Below are positions 38,102 through 47,323 of a stretch of 61,446 bases of DNA, piece after piece. The notes under the pieces are model-generated. The model was not told where the DNA came from, did not search any database, and was given only the letters and a program-made list of their open reading frames with translations. The position numbers and the translations under genes were made by a program. Every line of letters starts with the position of its first letter. Position 1 is the stretch's first letter. The DNA is taken from positions 1 through 61,446 of IMG/VR virus record IMGVR_UViG_3300036761_000480; one strand, given 5' to 3'. This DNA comes from a virus.

Positions 38102-39115
38102 CTATTCGGTATCTTCCTCACGTATAATATTTGCGTTTATTATTTCTGATATAGAAACACCTAATTTCTCACTAATATATTCCCCAGCAATTTTTTTATA
38201 TTCTTCGATAGATTTTTTTTCTTCGGCCTCGTTCTTTGCCTTCATAAAATCATGAGCTGTTATTAATATTTTACCGTCTTCATAACCAAGTCCAGTGAGA
38301 TGATTTTTCATTACACTAATTTTAGTTCTCGTTGCTATTTTAATTTTTCTACCATCTTTCGTGATGGATATCTTAGTTATGCCTGCTCCTTTCTGATTTC
38401 CGAATAAAAATACAAACGTTGAATTTAACCATACTGCATTTCCCCCTTTAGCCATAATTCTTGGCTGTCCAAATGGCCCATCTGGTAATTCAACCCATGC
38501 CTGATTGGACATAATCATTGTGTTCGTATATTTTCTATCTGACCTACGTGATCCAGTAATTCTCTGGTTTAGTCCCATTCCTATTTTATCCGATAATACC
38601 GATGCGGTCGCTTGTTTTCCACCCTTGCCGTCAAATGTCATTTTACATGGAACAGAACCCACAGAATCCCATAAAAAACATAAATCATAATCTATCTCTC
38701 CCTTATCTTGAGCATCAAGTAAGCTAGTAATATAATCTGTAATTTGTTCAACATAATCAAAATGATTATTAAAAAGAAAAAATCCGTCCCAATTAAAACT
38801 TCCATCTTCTTTAACCACCTTTTCACATTGAAATCCTAACAGTTTTGCATGTTCAAATGTCCATTTTTGTTCTGTAATAAGAAAAACAGGTAATATATTT
38901 TTTCTCTGTGCGTCTATTGCCGTTTTAATTAGAGCAACGGTTTTTCCTGTATCACTATGTCCTAATAACATATTTAAATGCCCCATAGCGGGGCCTGGAA
39001 TGCCGCAAGCATCCAAAAAAGCGTCCCCCAAATCAAAATATCTGTCAGGCTTAAATGATGCCTCTTCTGAATATTTCTTTTTTATTGCTGAAAAATCTTG
39101 TTTTTTAATTGCCAT
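38102..39115 (-). CDS. uvsX: UvsX/RecA-like recombinase
   Basis: 337 residues. Walker A GHSDTGKT at 52-59, Walker B in YDLCFLWDSVGS (143-154), followed by the conserved NQRITGSRR / NTMIMSNQAWVELP region. T4 UvsX-type recombinases form filaments on single-stranded DNA to drive strand exchange and recombination-dependent replication, working with gp32. It is directly downstream of gp32, separated by a strong hairpin, and directly upstream of an HNH gene that starts at its stop codon. The C-terminal helical tail is charged (EEKKSIEEYKKIAGEYISEK), ending in acidic residues, as usual. Confidence 0.92.
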   Translation of the reverse strand: MAIKKQDFSAIKKKYSEEASFKPDRYFDLGDAFLDACGIPGPAMGHLNMLLGHSDTGKTVALIKTAIDAQRKNILPVFLITEQKWTFEHAKLLGFQCEKVVKEDGSFNWDGFFLFNNHFDYVEQITDYITSLLDAQDKGEIDYDLCFLWDSVGSVPCKMTFDGKGGKQATASVLSDKIGMGLNQRITGSRRSDRKYTNTMIMSNQAWVELPDGPFGQPRIMAKGGNAVWLNSTFVFLFGNQKGAGITKISITKDGRKIKIATRTKISVMKNHLTGLGYEDGKILITAHDFMKAKNEAEEKKSIEEYKKIAGEYISEKLGVSISEIINANIIREEDTE

Positions 39116-39140
39116 ATCTATTATTATAAAAAAATTATTA

Positions 39141-39173
39141 AATCGCCCACACCTTTAATAGATGTGGGCGATT
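39141..39173 (-). terminator. Hairpin/terminator between gp32 and uvsX
   Basis: A perfect 11-bp stem AATCGCCCACA/TGTGGGCGATT with an 11-nt loop lies 8 nt after the gp32 stop; the minus strand then reads TTAATAATTTTTTTA. It may partially terminate, giving more gp32 than UvsX, or protect the gp32 mRNA end. Confidence 0.75.
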
Positions 39174-39180
39174 AGTTAGA

Positions 39181-40026
39181 TTAAAAAGGTAAATCTGCCT
39201 CGTCATCGGGTTCTGCCTCCGCTTGTGGATCTTCAGGAACTTTACCTGGTACTGATCCAGCAATTGTTTCTTCTGCTGTTGCCGCTGAAACCCATTTTTT
39301 AAGATCATTATCCCATTTTGGGGTTTCCCCTTGGGCGACCATATCGAGATACTCCTCTGGTTTCTTAGCATAAACATCTGACCATACAAGAAGATCATTA
39401 AGCCATTTCTGTGCCGTCTCCTCATTTTCATGTAATGGACTAGGATCTTCTGGAATGATAGAATTGATTACTGTATACACTCTGCCTGTGCCTGATGTGG
39501 TAAGGGATAATGAAAGAATCAAATCACGACCTTTAACGGGATCGGTGATGTCACCCTTATTTTTCCAAATCGGGTAGATTTTATCAAAAACGCCTTCCCC
39601 TTTGGCGTTATTCTTAAATCTCCAGAATTTTGGGCCGTCTTGCTCATGATCTCTGTCAATTACTTTTACAACAAAGAATTTACGTGAGCGATAGGATTTC
39701 GCTAGTTCTTTGTCAGATTCGACGCCAGTAGCTTCAAGGCTGTCTTTAACTTCGTTCAAGGGAGAACGTTTATGTTCCTGCTTCGGGTCCCAAAGTTTAA
39801 CCCATTTTCCATCCACCTGTACTTCGTGGAAAAATACCTCTACAAACGGCGTCGATCCATCTTTTGGAGATAAGATGCGTACCCGTCTTTCCTCACTTTC
39901 AGAACCTTTCGGTAATACGGTGGTAAAATACTTCTTCATTCGTTCCTCTTGAGAGGCGAATTTGTTGCCGCCTGCGGCTTTCTTGTTTTTTTCGTACTGT
40001 TCTTGTACTGCTTCAAATGTTCCCAT
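39181..40026 (-). CDS. gp32-like single-stranded DNA-binding protein
   Basis: 281 residues (T4 gp32 is 301). The N-terminal basic stretch, the core with VRILSPKDGSTPFVEVFFHE, KFFVVKVIDRDHEQDGPKFWRF and GRDLILSLSLTTSGTGRVY, and an acidic C-terminal tail ending EPDDEADLPF match the gp32 plan: cooperativity domain, OB-fold, and protein-recruiting tail. The whole protein contains no cysteine, so the Cys-His zinc site of T4 gp32 is absent. It has its own Bacteroidota-type promoter and is isolated by hairpins on both sides, consistent with high separate expression. Coats single-stranded DNA in replication and recombination. Confidence 0.9.
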   Translation of the reverse strand: MGTFEAVQEQYEKNKKAAGGNKFASQEERMKKYFTTVLPKGSESEERRVRILSPKDGSTPFVEVFFHEVQVDGKWVKLWDPKQEHKRSPLNEVKDSLEATGVESDKELAKSYRSRKFFVVKVIDRDHEQDGPKFWRFKNNAKGEGVFDKIYPIWKNKGDITDPVKGRDLILSLSLTTSGTGRVYTVINSIIPEDPSPLHENEETAQKWLNDLLVWSDVYAKKPEEYLDMVAQGETPKWDNDLKKWVSAATAEETIAGSVPGKVPEDPQAEAEPDDEADLPF

Positions 40027-40063
40027 AATTTAATTTAATTTAGTTAATAAAATTTTATGTAAT

Positions 40064-40095
40064 CAAATATAAGTAAAAAATATATAATTACCAAA
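40064..40095 (-). promoter_or_regulatory. Bacteroidota-type promoter for gp32
   Basis: The minus strand reads TTTG (-33, 40095-40092), a 20-nt spacer, then TATATTTG (-7, 40071-40064), matching the Bacteroidota consensus TTTG/TAnnTTTG in sequence and spacing. The gp32 ATG follows 37 nt later. It lies right after a strong terminator hairpin. Confidence 0.75.
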
Positions 40096-40127
40096 TAACA
40101 AATAAGATTTTTTGAAAATAAATAAAA

Positions 40128-40162
40128 ATCGGCTTCGGAAGATATGTTCCTCCAAAGCCGAT
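40128..40162 (-). terminator. Strong Rho-independent terminator upstream of the gp32 promoter
   Basis: The minus strand forms ATCGGCTTTGGA/TCCGAAGCCGAT (12 pairs with one G-T) and then TTTTTATTTATTTT. It insulates gp32 from the upstream tail operon. Confidence 0.85.
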
Positions 40163-40194
40163 AATGTTAATTTAATATAAAGTCCAATCATTTT

Positions 40195-40219
40195 AAAAAA
40201 TCCGTTGCCGCGTGCGGCG
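40195..40219 (-). terminator. GC-rich hairpin followed by T-run (second terminator candidate)
   Basis: Stem GCCGC/GCGGC with a 2-nt loop, then AACGGATTTTTT on the minus strand. The T-run lies 6 nt after the stem, so it is weaker than the one at 40128. Confidence 0.5.
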
Positions 40220-40241
40220 TATTAGAAAATAAGTTAATATA

Positions 40242-40344
40242 GTGAACTACCCACGAATTAGAAATCCGTGAGCTTCATGAGTCATCACTCCCACTAATGT
40301 AGGTAGTTCGTCATGATTTTCTTGTCTGTGTTCCCCAGACAAAT
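40242..40344 (-). mobile_element. Solo right end / omega-RNA-like fragment of an IS605-type element, without tnpB
   Basis: It matches the tnpB 3' end and right end at 26402-26503: about 68 of 72 bases identical over the shared inner part, with one indel and several changes in the terminal hairpin. On the minus strand it still reads the last TnpB codons (ENHDELPTLVGVMTHEAHGF) and then GGGTAGTTCAC. Differences from the tnpB copy are mostly synonymous third positions. The terminal hairpin CACGGATT/AATTCGTG is fully paired here. It lies in the 352-bp gap upstream of gp32; the rest of that gap holds two hairpins and the gp32 promoter. Confidence 0.85.
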
Positions 40345-40378
40345 TAAAGATACATAATTATTTTGAAATTTTCAAGTA

Positions 40379-41056
40379 TTAAAATGTGTTTTGATCGATA
40401 TTTGGGTTAAATGACTTCATTACATCATATTTACCATAATTTTCGACATCTCCTTTAGTAAGGACGTATTCATTTTTTCCTGTTTTTTCCATTTCGCCTC
40501 GTTTTTCGGCAAAAAAATCGTCAGGCTTTTTATTAAATGGATACGAATCCAATGATCTCATCTCAAGTTTCTCCATTGGAGTTTTTGGCTTAACCTGTTG
40601 AATTTGATCTCCTAATTGATCAATTTTTGCTAATACATTATCCATTTCACCTAATCTGGCTTCTAAATCATTCAACTTTGTAAAAACATCATCTAATTTT
40701 TGTGTGGCACCCGTATCTTGGCCTTGTGTATCATCTAGTTGTTTCTTAATACTCTTAGTCATATTAACCAAATCTGTAATATCAAGTTCTTCGGTTGTGT
40801 CGTCTGCAGACGGATCTGTATCACCCAAATCTGTACCTTTCTCTTCTGCTTCAGGTGGTAAATCTTCTGCTGGCGGTATTGCTGGGTCTGCTGGATCTGC
40901 TGGTGGTGCCGCAGCTGCTGGATCTGCTGGTGGTGCCGCAGCTGCTGGATCTGCTGGCGGTGGCGGTAACGGAGGTTCTTGTTCTGATAATAGTCTCTCA
41001 GTATATTTGTTTATAGCATTGAAACGCTTTAGTTCTTCCTGTAATAAGTTTTCCAT
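40379..41056 (-). CDS. Hypothetical protein with Pro-Ala repeat and coiled coil
   Basis: 225 residues, not recognised. Residues 1-24 are helical and charged. Residues about 25-60 are a PPADPAAAA repeat from two exact 27-bp DNA copies plus partial ones. An acidic stretch follows, and residues about 95-160 form heptad-like helices (ITDLVNMTKSIKKQLDD; LDDVFTKLNDLEARLGEMD). The C-terminal ~60 residues are mixed. Comparable Pro/Ala-linker plus coiled-coil proteins occur near late genes of T4-like phages, but no function can be claimed. It is the last gene of the baseplate operon before the terminators; 11 nt separate it from the 65-aa gene. Confidence 0.75.
   Translation of the reverse strand: MENLLQEELKRFNAINKYTERLLSEQEPPLPPPPADPAAAAPPADPAAAAPPADPADPAIPPAEDLPPEAEEKGTDLGDTDPSADDTTEELDITDLVNMTKSIKKQLDDTQGQDTGATQKLDDVFTKLNDLEARLGEMDNVLAKIDQLGDQIQQVKPKTPMEKLEMRSLDSYPFNKKPDDFFAEKRGEMEKTGKNEYVLTKGDVENYGKYDVMKSFNPNIDQNTF
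40896..40949 (-). repeat. 27-bp tandem repeat, two exact copies
   Basis: 40896-40922 and 40923-40949 are identical; each encodes PPADPAAAA. This short stretch is much more GC-rich than the surroundings. Confidence 0.9.
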
Positions 41057-41067
41057 ATTTTTATATA

Positions 41068-41265
41068 TTAATCTTGTAATAATTGTCTTCCGTCTTCGGT
41101 TATGTATTTTTTATTAATCCGTTCAACTAGACCATCTTTTGTTCTAATCACATAACATTCGCCAGTTGCTATATCACAAATGGTTTCTTCTGTCCCATCT
41201 TCGGAAACATCTTTGATGACTGTTTTATTCAAAAAATCTTCTATTGCTTTGTCTCTATTAGTCAT
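41068..41265 (-). CDS. Small hypothetical protein (65 aa)
   Basis: Starts MTNRDKAIEDFLNKTVIKDV and ends KKYITEDGRQLLQD, with a DIATGECYVIRTKDGLVER core that looks like a small beta-hairpin. Two Cys (EETICDIATGEC) are spaced nine residues apart. Not recognised, no membrane or signal segment. It lies between the hub gene and the Pro-Ala protein, 11 nt before the latter, and carries a GATATTTATA word 13 nt before its ATG, which supports it as a real, possibly promoter-proximal gene. Confidence 0.7.
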   Translation of the reverse strand: MTNRDKAIEDFLNKTVIKDVSEDGTEETICDIATGECYVIRTKDGLVERINKKYITEDGRQLLQD

Positions 41266-41278
41266 AATTCAATTTTTA

Positions 41279-41288
41279 TATAAATATC
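41279..41288 (-). promoter_or_regulatory. Candidate promoter element GATATTTATA before the 65-aa gene
   Basis: The minus strand reads GATATTTATA 13 nt before the ATG in a 39-nt gap. It matches the word found before other genes here. Confidence 0.35.
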
Positions 41289-41304
41289 TAACAATTTACT
41301 AATT

Positions 41305-44300
41305 TCATTCTGTTAATTTGAAATAAACAACATCTCCATCATTTAACTTCAATTTTAGCATTAACGATTTTGACAATCCGACACCAACACCCGATATGCC
41401 TGGCCCAACACTAATAGGTCCATTATATCTATTACCACTATTACTCATATTTGTGGTTATAATTTCGGATTTTTCAATTTTAGTGTTTGGATTTATAAAT
41501 ATTGTTTTATGAAAATGATTAATAAGATAATCTGGAGTTATTCTGCCTAAATTAAATTTAGTTACATAAAAATCTTGTGATTTACTTAGATCTTTAATAT
41601 CATTCCATATTATTGGATGTGGATTATCAATACTTGCAGGCGTTAGATTAGAAAGTATATTCATAGTAGTACCTGTGTCAATTGGATATTTAGTTCCATC
41701 CATAAGAACGGCAATTGCCCTTAACCATTGAACATTATCATTATGATGTGATATTTTTTGGATATATTTCTCGCCATCAAATCCATTATATGGTATTCCG
41801 TATTCTGTTACTCCCGCTTCTTTAATGTGCTTTTCACCACTTGGCGCCTTACTTTTATCTCCCATATCATATGTAAAGGCGCCAGCATCACTACTTATTG
41901 TCTCTTCAGTACCCGTATTACCTGTTAATTGCATTTCTTTAACTTTAACATCGGCTCTTTTTACCATTCTATCAAAAAGTGATCGATAACTAGCCAAAAA
42001 TGAATCTGTTGGATTTGGTAAAGATTGCAATGGAATTCTTGATCCTTTAAATGAGGTATCAATACCTGTTGTTCTAATAGTATGAGTTACTTCGGTAATC
42101 CAATATGATCCTTTAAATAATGGAATGTTTTTTAAATAAAAATACATTGTTGGTTGTATCATAACATTACCCATTGCCGATACTTGACATTGATATGATG
42201 ATTGTCTATATATGTCGAATAGTCCAACATCAATTTGTGCTGTGCTAGACCCACTTTCGCTTCGTCCTAATCTATCCAATACTATAAACGATTCTGATGT
42301 GTTTTTTATTGATGATTGGTCTAATTCCACTCCTTTAAAAATAGATTGATTTTGATCACCAAAACTTACTTCAAATGCAACAACTTTATTTGATTTCGAA
42401 AAATCCATTCTGGTAAAGACATCGGACGCAATAATAATAGGATTATTATTTACATCTCCAATATTAAATCCGTCATTTTTATATTTGTATTTAAAATTAA
42501 TATCAGATAATTCCAAATGTTTTGAAGTTGGCCCAATATATTGCAATATAATCTTTGGAGAAGAATCCACGTAATCAATATCAAGAAATGCCCCAAACAT
42601 ATTTTCAGCAACAGTTTTAGATGGCATTACTTTTTTCGTATTTGAATAATTTGTACCATAAAAATTAACATATGCGGGTAATACTCTTATATCAAACCCA
42701 GTATCTTGAACTAAAAGACTGACCGCACTAAATAAATTAATTTTTTCATTACCCTTGGCTGTTAATCTCATTAATTTCTCCATATCAATATAAACCGAAC
42801 TACCAATATCCCTATTCGCTTTATCCAAGAATAAAAATTCTTCCATTAATGTTTTTTGGCCTATTGAATTTCCAGATGTCCATTTATCATTGAATGATTT
42901 AAACAAGTTATATATTTCTAATTTAATAATATCGTCACTATACCCTCTTTTTTTATTTACGGCCGCTACTTTTTCGCTTTTCAAATCTATTTGTATTCTA
43001 TGTATTAATTGATCTAAAAATAATTTTAATCTTTTATCTGGACCGCTAACGCTCATTGAATCAATCTTAGTTGGCGACGGCAATGTAATATTGTCTTTTA
43101 TATATGAGACAAATCTTTCTTTTGTTGGTGAGTCTCCGTTGGCTCTCAATCCAGCATACATATAAATTAAAGGCCTAAATTGTTTTATGTTTTCTTCACT
43201 TAGTTCAATGTTGTTTGTTAAAAAGAAATCTTGATAATATCCGTCTATATCTTCACCCAAATAAAGTTTTATATTATCAGTATTGCCAGCAATTTGTGAA
43301 GAATTAAATTCACTTATGGTAGATCCAGTACTGGTAAATTGGTCTAAAATATAATTATCAACTTCTCTAGGATTGGCTAATGAAATTCTTACAAGGCTAT
43401 CAGTTGATAATATGTTAGATGTTATACTAGATAAATTAGCCGATTGTTTTTCTTTAATTTTAGTTAATAATCCATTAATATCTGTTGGATCTGTATTGTC
43501 TTTTGCCACTGAAACAATATCTCTTAATATATCTTGAAATTTTGAATATTTTACATCATACGGTTTATATGGAATTTCTTCATTAAGTCTCTCGCTTGCA
43601 AAATCCAAAAATGCCTGTTCAAACACATCCAAAATATCTGGCTTAAATGTCGCAATCAAATCAATTACTTTTCTATAATTTGTCGACAACGAATATGTAC
43701 TATTTGTTAATTTGAAATATTCATCCGATGTTGGAAATGTATATCCCGAATAGTAAACATATCCTAACGAATATTCAGTTCCGACATTCCATAAAATTCT
43801 AAAATTTTCTTGTTCGGCCTCTGCAAAATCACTTACATTTATACTATTATACCCATTACATGGTAATAATGTATATCTATTGTCTGTAGTTGTAAATTTT
43901 GATTCATCGATAAATGTCGACCATGCATATCCGCCGCTAGCTACTTGATAATATATTTTAGTTATATTACTGGAAATTGTTTGAGAATATCCAGTTGGTC
44001 CAGATATGAAATCAAAAAATGCGTAACCATTAGCTATTTGATGAAATACAGTATCATAAAATGGGTGAATTCCCACATCATTTAAATTTGATCTATCTAT
44101 TGTATCAACTCCTGGATCTGTACTACCTGTATAAACTCTATTTAGATCATTATCAAAATATAAATCTCCATCAATTGGATTAGTTATATTATTAATAATA
44201 TCGACGCTATCATTAATATATCTTTTATATCTATGATAAATTGATCCCCATTTTAACATCAAATGATATGGAATGTAATGACTCGCGCCGATTTCTCTAA

Positions 44301-47010
44301 AAATTGTTGATACTAATGTATCATTTTGAACTGGGCCAGCATATCCAAAACTTGTTAGATCATCTAAATCTTTAAATGGTAAGGAATTTAAAAATAGATA
44401 TGATGATCCAACATATTTTCCTTGTGATTGTAATCCAGTAAAATCATTATATAATTGTTTATGAAAATATGGCGTATTTAATATATGTTTATACTGATCT
44501 CCTATTTTTATTACATTATTAAATAAATTATATCTATATTCATCTTTAACCCACATATATGCGTTCATTGATGATGATATAAAATCTTCTGGAGCATTAA
44601 CTTTTAAAATCCCATTTAAATATAAATCTTTTATATTAAAACTATTATTTGTATATGATAAATAAGTTGTTGAATTAAATGGATATATTTTTGTTCTATA
44701 TGATTCAGGTTTATAATTTAGCAAAAATGCGGATAATTTTGGGTAAAGATTTTCATTTGTCGGCTTTTCCGTATTTCTTTGATATTTGTTTATACTATAA
44801 TCCTGTGCAATAACATCTTTAATATAAGGAACTGTCGGTAATTGATCTTGATAATATGGATATCTTTCAAATGTTGAGAATGCTCCCATATAGTAAAGTA
44901 GGTTACCGTAATTTGTAACATATGATTTTAATATATCCACGACATCAATATCTTCACCTATTTGATTTTGTAGATTGTCAAATTCAACATCGGCCAATTC
45001 CACCATTACATCATTACTAAATGGATTTAATGCCGTGGTATATTTTGCTCTTTCATATATTTCATATAAAATCGAACTAGGTGATTTATCGCCATATGGT
45101 AAATAACCAGATATGTTAGTTAATACCCCTATATCTTTTTTGGACATATTAATTCCTGTACCAAAAATATAATTTATATTTTCTGGATTACCTTCTTTAG
45201 TTGTTAAATTATCGGCTTTTTTCGTGGCAACCTCATAAAAGTTTTCAACGAAATCAACTTCTGGCCATAATGTTGTATTTGACGCTTGTAATTTATCTCC
45301 CATCTCTTTACCGCCAGGATATACTAAAACTAATTCTTTACCTCCAGAATTATTTGCTTTAATTTCTGGCCATGGATATATTGCATCTCCGATACTATCT
45401 GTTGATACACTTTTAAGTAATTCTTTTCTTGCTGGCGCTTGATCAAATGCTTTTTTATGCACATCTTTCATCAATCTGATATATGTCTCAGCATTAGCAA
45501 GAAGAACCCCCACAATATTTCTAATCGTAGGCTCAAATCCAATTCCGAGATCTTTGTTTCGAACAACTTCATTCATTTTTTCTTCGATATCGGTTTCCAA
45601 TTTGTTTCTTTGCTGCACAAAGTCTGTTTCAATAGCAACAATAATGTCAAGTATTCCATCAATATCAATACCATACGATCCCTTATCGAATCTGTAAAAA
45701 TTTGATATGGTTTTTAATGCATTAACCGATATAACTTTAATTTGAATGCCATCCTCTATAATCAAACTATTATCTCTCTTTACTCCGAAAGTTTGATTCT
45801 TTTCTAAATAATCAATGTAATTGTTTATTTTAAATTCAAGAGTTGCTGTTATGGTTCTTCCTGTAATATTAATTAATGTATCTTTATTTTTATCGGTCAT
45901 TTTATACCAACGTATATATTCATCAGTACCTGGTCGTTTTTCTTGTGTTGTAAAATAATCTGGTAATGGTCCAAGATATTCTCTTCGCCATCCTTCAATC
46001 ATTATTGCAAAATTTTGTATTTGTTCTTCATAATCCTTTACTCCTGCAAGAACTTTTGGATTTATAGTTTTTTCAAATATCTCCCTTTCCAATATTTTAT
46101 TTAATCTACCCGCAATAATAATAATTTCCCTAAGCGTTTTTACTGGAAAATCTTTTGGTAATAATCCTTTATTTATATATTCTTGATACACGGATTTTAA
46201 TACTCTATATCCTTTTGTTGATTTACTAACAGTTACATTATAATATCCCGTTTGTTCATTAAATTCGGTGGTATTTACATTTTCTGATATATAAAAATAT
46301 GGGGCATTTAATACGGCTTCCAATGGTATATCTGCCAAATATGCATATGTTGATCCAATAAATGTCGTTTCAACTTCAAAATTACCGCCACTTGGATTAT
46401 ATCTTGAATTAAATTTAATCTTATGCAATCTATATTTTATTGCTTTTCCATAATATCCTTTAACTGTTAAATAAAATATTGGCCAAGGTAAATGAAAGAA
46501 AGCAGCATATGGAGAATTCGCGGGGGAATCAAATAGCGTTTTCCCTCTGACATCGATGAACTTTATTACTACTTTAGGAACGAAATTTGCCCCAGCTACT
46601 TGTATTGTTATACTATCAATACCAAAACTTTGTCCTGATGTGTCATTTTGAATAAAAGTTTTATCTGTTGGATCGGTCTTCGATGATGTTGAACTTGATG
46701 ATTTTTCTCTAACGTCAGTATATGCATCCGTCCATTTGGTGTCAAAATCCCTACCATTAGGATTTTTCATAAAATTTAATGTGCCTTTAGCAATAGATAA
46801 CAATGTGTTTTCGGCATTGTTTGAAATTAAAGTAGTACGGGGAACCAGATCTGCTTCCAAATTAACATACATCACAAGATTTTCGGGTTCTACACTTCTT
46901 GGAACAGCCAAACCATTAGACACAACACTATTAGGGTCGATATAAATAAGATTATTTTGATCAACTTTTACTAATATATCATTTGCGGTTTTTAAATTAT
47001 TATTCCCCAT
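41305..47010 (-). CDS. Giant baseplate hub-like protein
   Basis: 1901 residues. Residues about 140-240 (PKVVIKFIDVRGKTLFD; FFHLPWPIFYLTVKGYYGKA; GGNFEVETTFIGSTYAYLADI) follow a pattern seen in large T4-superfamily baseplate proteins. Residues about 1543-1660 (VVAFEVSFGDQNQSIFKGV; SAMGNVMIQPTMYFYLKNIPLF; GSYWITEVTHTIRTTG) resemble the late-control-D/VgrG hub fold, where a beta-barrel plus 'F.G.Y.I..V.H' strand form the tail-tube-facing hub. A long unassigned middle is probably a peripheral extension. The C-terminal ~190 residues contain a separate unit (YGIPYNGFDGEKYIQKISHH). It overlaps the gp53-like gene start region by 11 nt. Hub assignment is moderate; structural role is sure. Confidence 0.8.
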   Translation of the reverse strand: MGNNNLKTANDILVKVDQNNLIYIDPNSVVSNGLAVPRSVEPENLVMYVNLEADLVPRTTLISNNAENTLLSIAKGTLNFMKNPNGRDFDTKWTDAYTDVREKSSSSTSSKTDPTDKTFIQNDTSGQSFGIDSITIQVAGANFVPKVVIKFIDVRGKTLFDSPANSPYAAFFHLPWPIFYLTVKGYYGKAIKYRLHKIKFNSRYNPSGGNFEVETTFIGSTYAYLADIPLEAVLNAPYFYISENVNTTEFNEQTGYYNVTVSKSTKGYRVLKSVYQEYINKGLLPKDFPVKTLREIIIIAGRLNKILEREIFEKTINPKVLAGVKDYEEQIQNFAIMIEGWRREYLGPLPDYFTTQEKRPGTDEYIRWYKMTDKNKDTLINITGRTITATLEFKINNYIDYLEKNQTFGVKRDNSLIIEDGIQIKVISVNALKTISNFYRFDKGSYGIDIDGILDIIVAIETDFVQQRNKLETDIEEKMNEVVRNKDLGIGFEPTIRNIVGVLLANAETYIRLMKDVHKKAFDQAPARKELLKSVSTDSIGDAIYPWPEIKANNSGGKELVLVYPGGKEMGDKLQASNTTLWPEVDFVENFYEVATKKADNLTTKEGNPENINYIFGTGINMSKKDIGVLTNISGYLPYGDKSPSSILYEIYERAKYTTALNPFSNDVMVELADVEFDNLQNQIGEDIDVVDILKSYVTNYGNLLYYMGAFSTFERYPYYQDQLPTVPYIKDVIAQDYSINKYQRNTEKPTNENLYPKLSAFLLNYKPESYRTKIYPFNSTTYLSYTNNSFNIKDLYLNGILKVNAPEDFISSSMNAYMWVKDEYRYNLFNNVIKIGDQYKHILNTPYFHKQLYNDFTGLQSQGKYVGSSYLFLNSLPFKDLDDLTSFGYAGPVQNDTLVSTIFREIGASHYIPYHLMLKWGSIYHRYKRYINDSVDIINNITNPIDGDLYFDNDLNRVYTGSTDPGVDTIDRSNLNDVGIHPFYDTVFHQIANGYAFFDFISGPTGYSQTISSNITKIYYQVASGGYAWSTFIDESKFTTTDNRYTLLPCNGYNSINVSDFAEAEQENFRILWNVGTEYSLGYVYYSGYTFPTSDEYFKLTNSTYSLSTNYRKVIDLIATFKPDILDVFEQAFLDFASERLNEEIPYKPYDVKYSKFQDILRDIVSVAKDNTDPTDINGLLTKIKEKQSANLSSITSNILSTDSLVRISLANPREVDNYILDQFTSTGSTISEFNSSQIAGNTDNIKLYLGEDIDGYYQDFFLTNNIELSEENIKQFRPLIYMYAGLRANGDSPTKERFVSYIKDNITLPSPTKIDSMSVSGPDKRLKLFLDQLIHRIQIDLKSEKVAAVNKKRGYSDDIIKLEIYNLFKSFNDKWTSGNSIGQKTLMEEFLFLDKANRDIGSSVYIDMEKLMRLTAKGNEKINLFSAVSLLVQDTGFDIRVLPAYVNFYGTNYSNTKKVMPSKTVAENMFGAFLDIDYVDSSPKIILQYIGPTSKHLELSDINFKYKYKNDGFNIGDVNNNPIIIASDVFTRMDFSKSNKVVAFEVSFGDQNQSIFKGVELDQSSIKNTSESFIVLDRLGRSESGSSTAQIDVGLFDIYRQSSYQCQVSAMGNVMIQPTMYFYLKNIPLFKGSYWITEVTHTIRTTGIDTSFKGSRIPLQSLPNPTDSFLASYRSLFDRMVKRADVKVKEMQLTGNTGTEETISSDAGAFTYDMGDKSKAPSGEKHIKEAGVTEYGIPYNGFDGEKYIQKISHHNDNVQWLRAIAVLMDGTKYPIDTGTTMNILSNLTPASIDNPHPIIWNDIKDLSKSQDFYVTKFNLGRITPDYLINHFHKTIFINPNTKIEKSEIITTNMSNSGNRYNGPISVGPGISGVGVGLSKSLMLKLKLNDGDVVYFKLTE

Positions 47011-47323
47011 AATATAGTTTATACAAATCTACGGCTTTTTTGTAATCTTGTAAAGACGGAACAAGCGGAAATGGAATCCTAATTAAAAAATTATCAGGTA
47101 TTAAAAATTCAATACCCCCAAATAATGGATTTGCTTGTAATATTAGCCATCCAAATAATGGCGAATTATAATATTCCTGCGATAGTTTATCAAACCTATC
47201 TTTAGCGTGTTTATATTGAAGATACTTATCAGTTGACTTAATGGGTATCTCAAGTCCTGGAATAATTTTAAATTTTCCATCTTCAACAAAATATTGATAC
47301 CTGTCAAAATATTGATTATTCAT
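47000..47323 (-). CDS. Baseplate wedge protein gp53-like (LysM-type)
   Basis: 107 residues. The segment SPLFGWLILQANPLFGGIEF then LIPDNFLIRIPFP fits the LysM-like core (Y.....W.I...N......i..G..l.IP) of T4 gp53 and small tail LysM proteins, which bind at the baseplate periphery or peptidoglycan. The N-terminal half (YFDRYQYFVEDGKFKIIPGL; AKDRFDKLSQEYYN) matches the gp53 lead-in. It overlaps the 1901-aa gene by 11 nt and the 1586-aa gene by 1 nt, typical of a coupled baseplate operon. Confidence 0.78.
   Translation of the reverse strand: MNNQYFDRYQYFVEDGKFKIIPGLEIPIKSTDKYLQYKHAKDRFDKLSQEYYNSPLFGWLILQANPLFGGIEFLIPDNFLIRIPFPLVPSLQDYKKAVDLYKLYYGE

Noticed and set aside
39138-39431. Second minus-strand frame inside gp32
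   Set aside because: It is an alternative frame over the end of gp32 and the hairpin, with no recognisable content.
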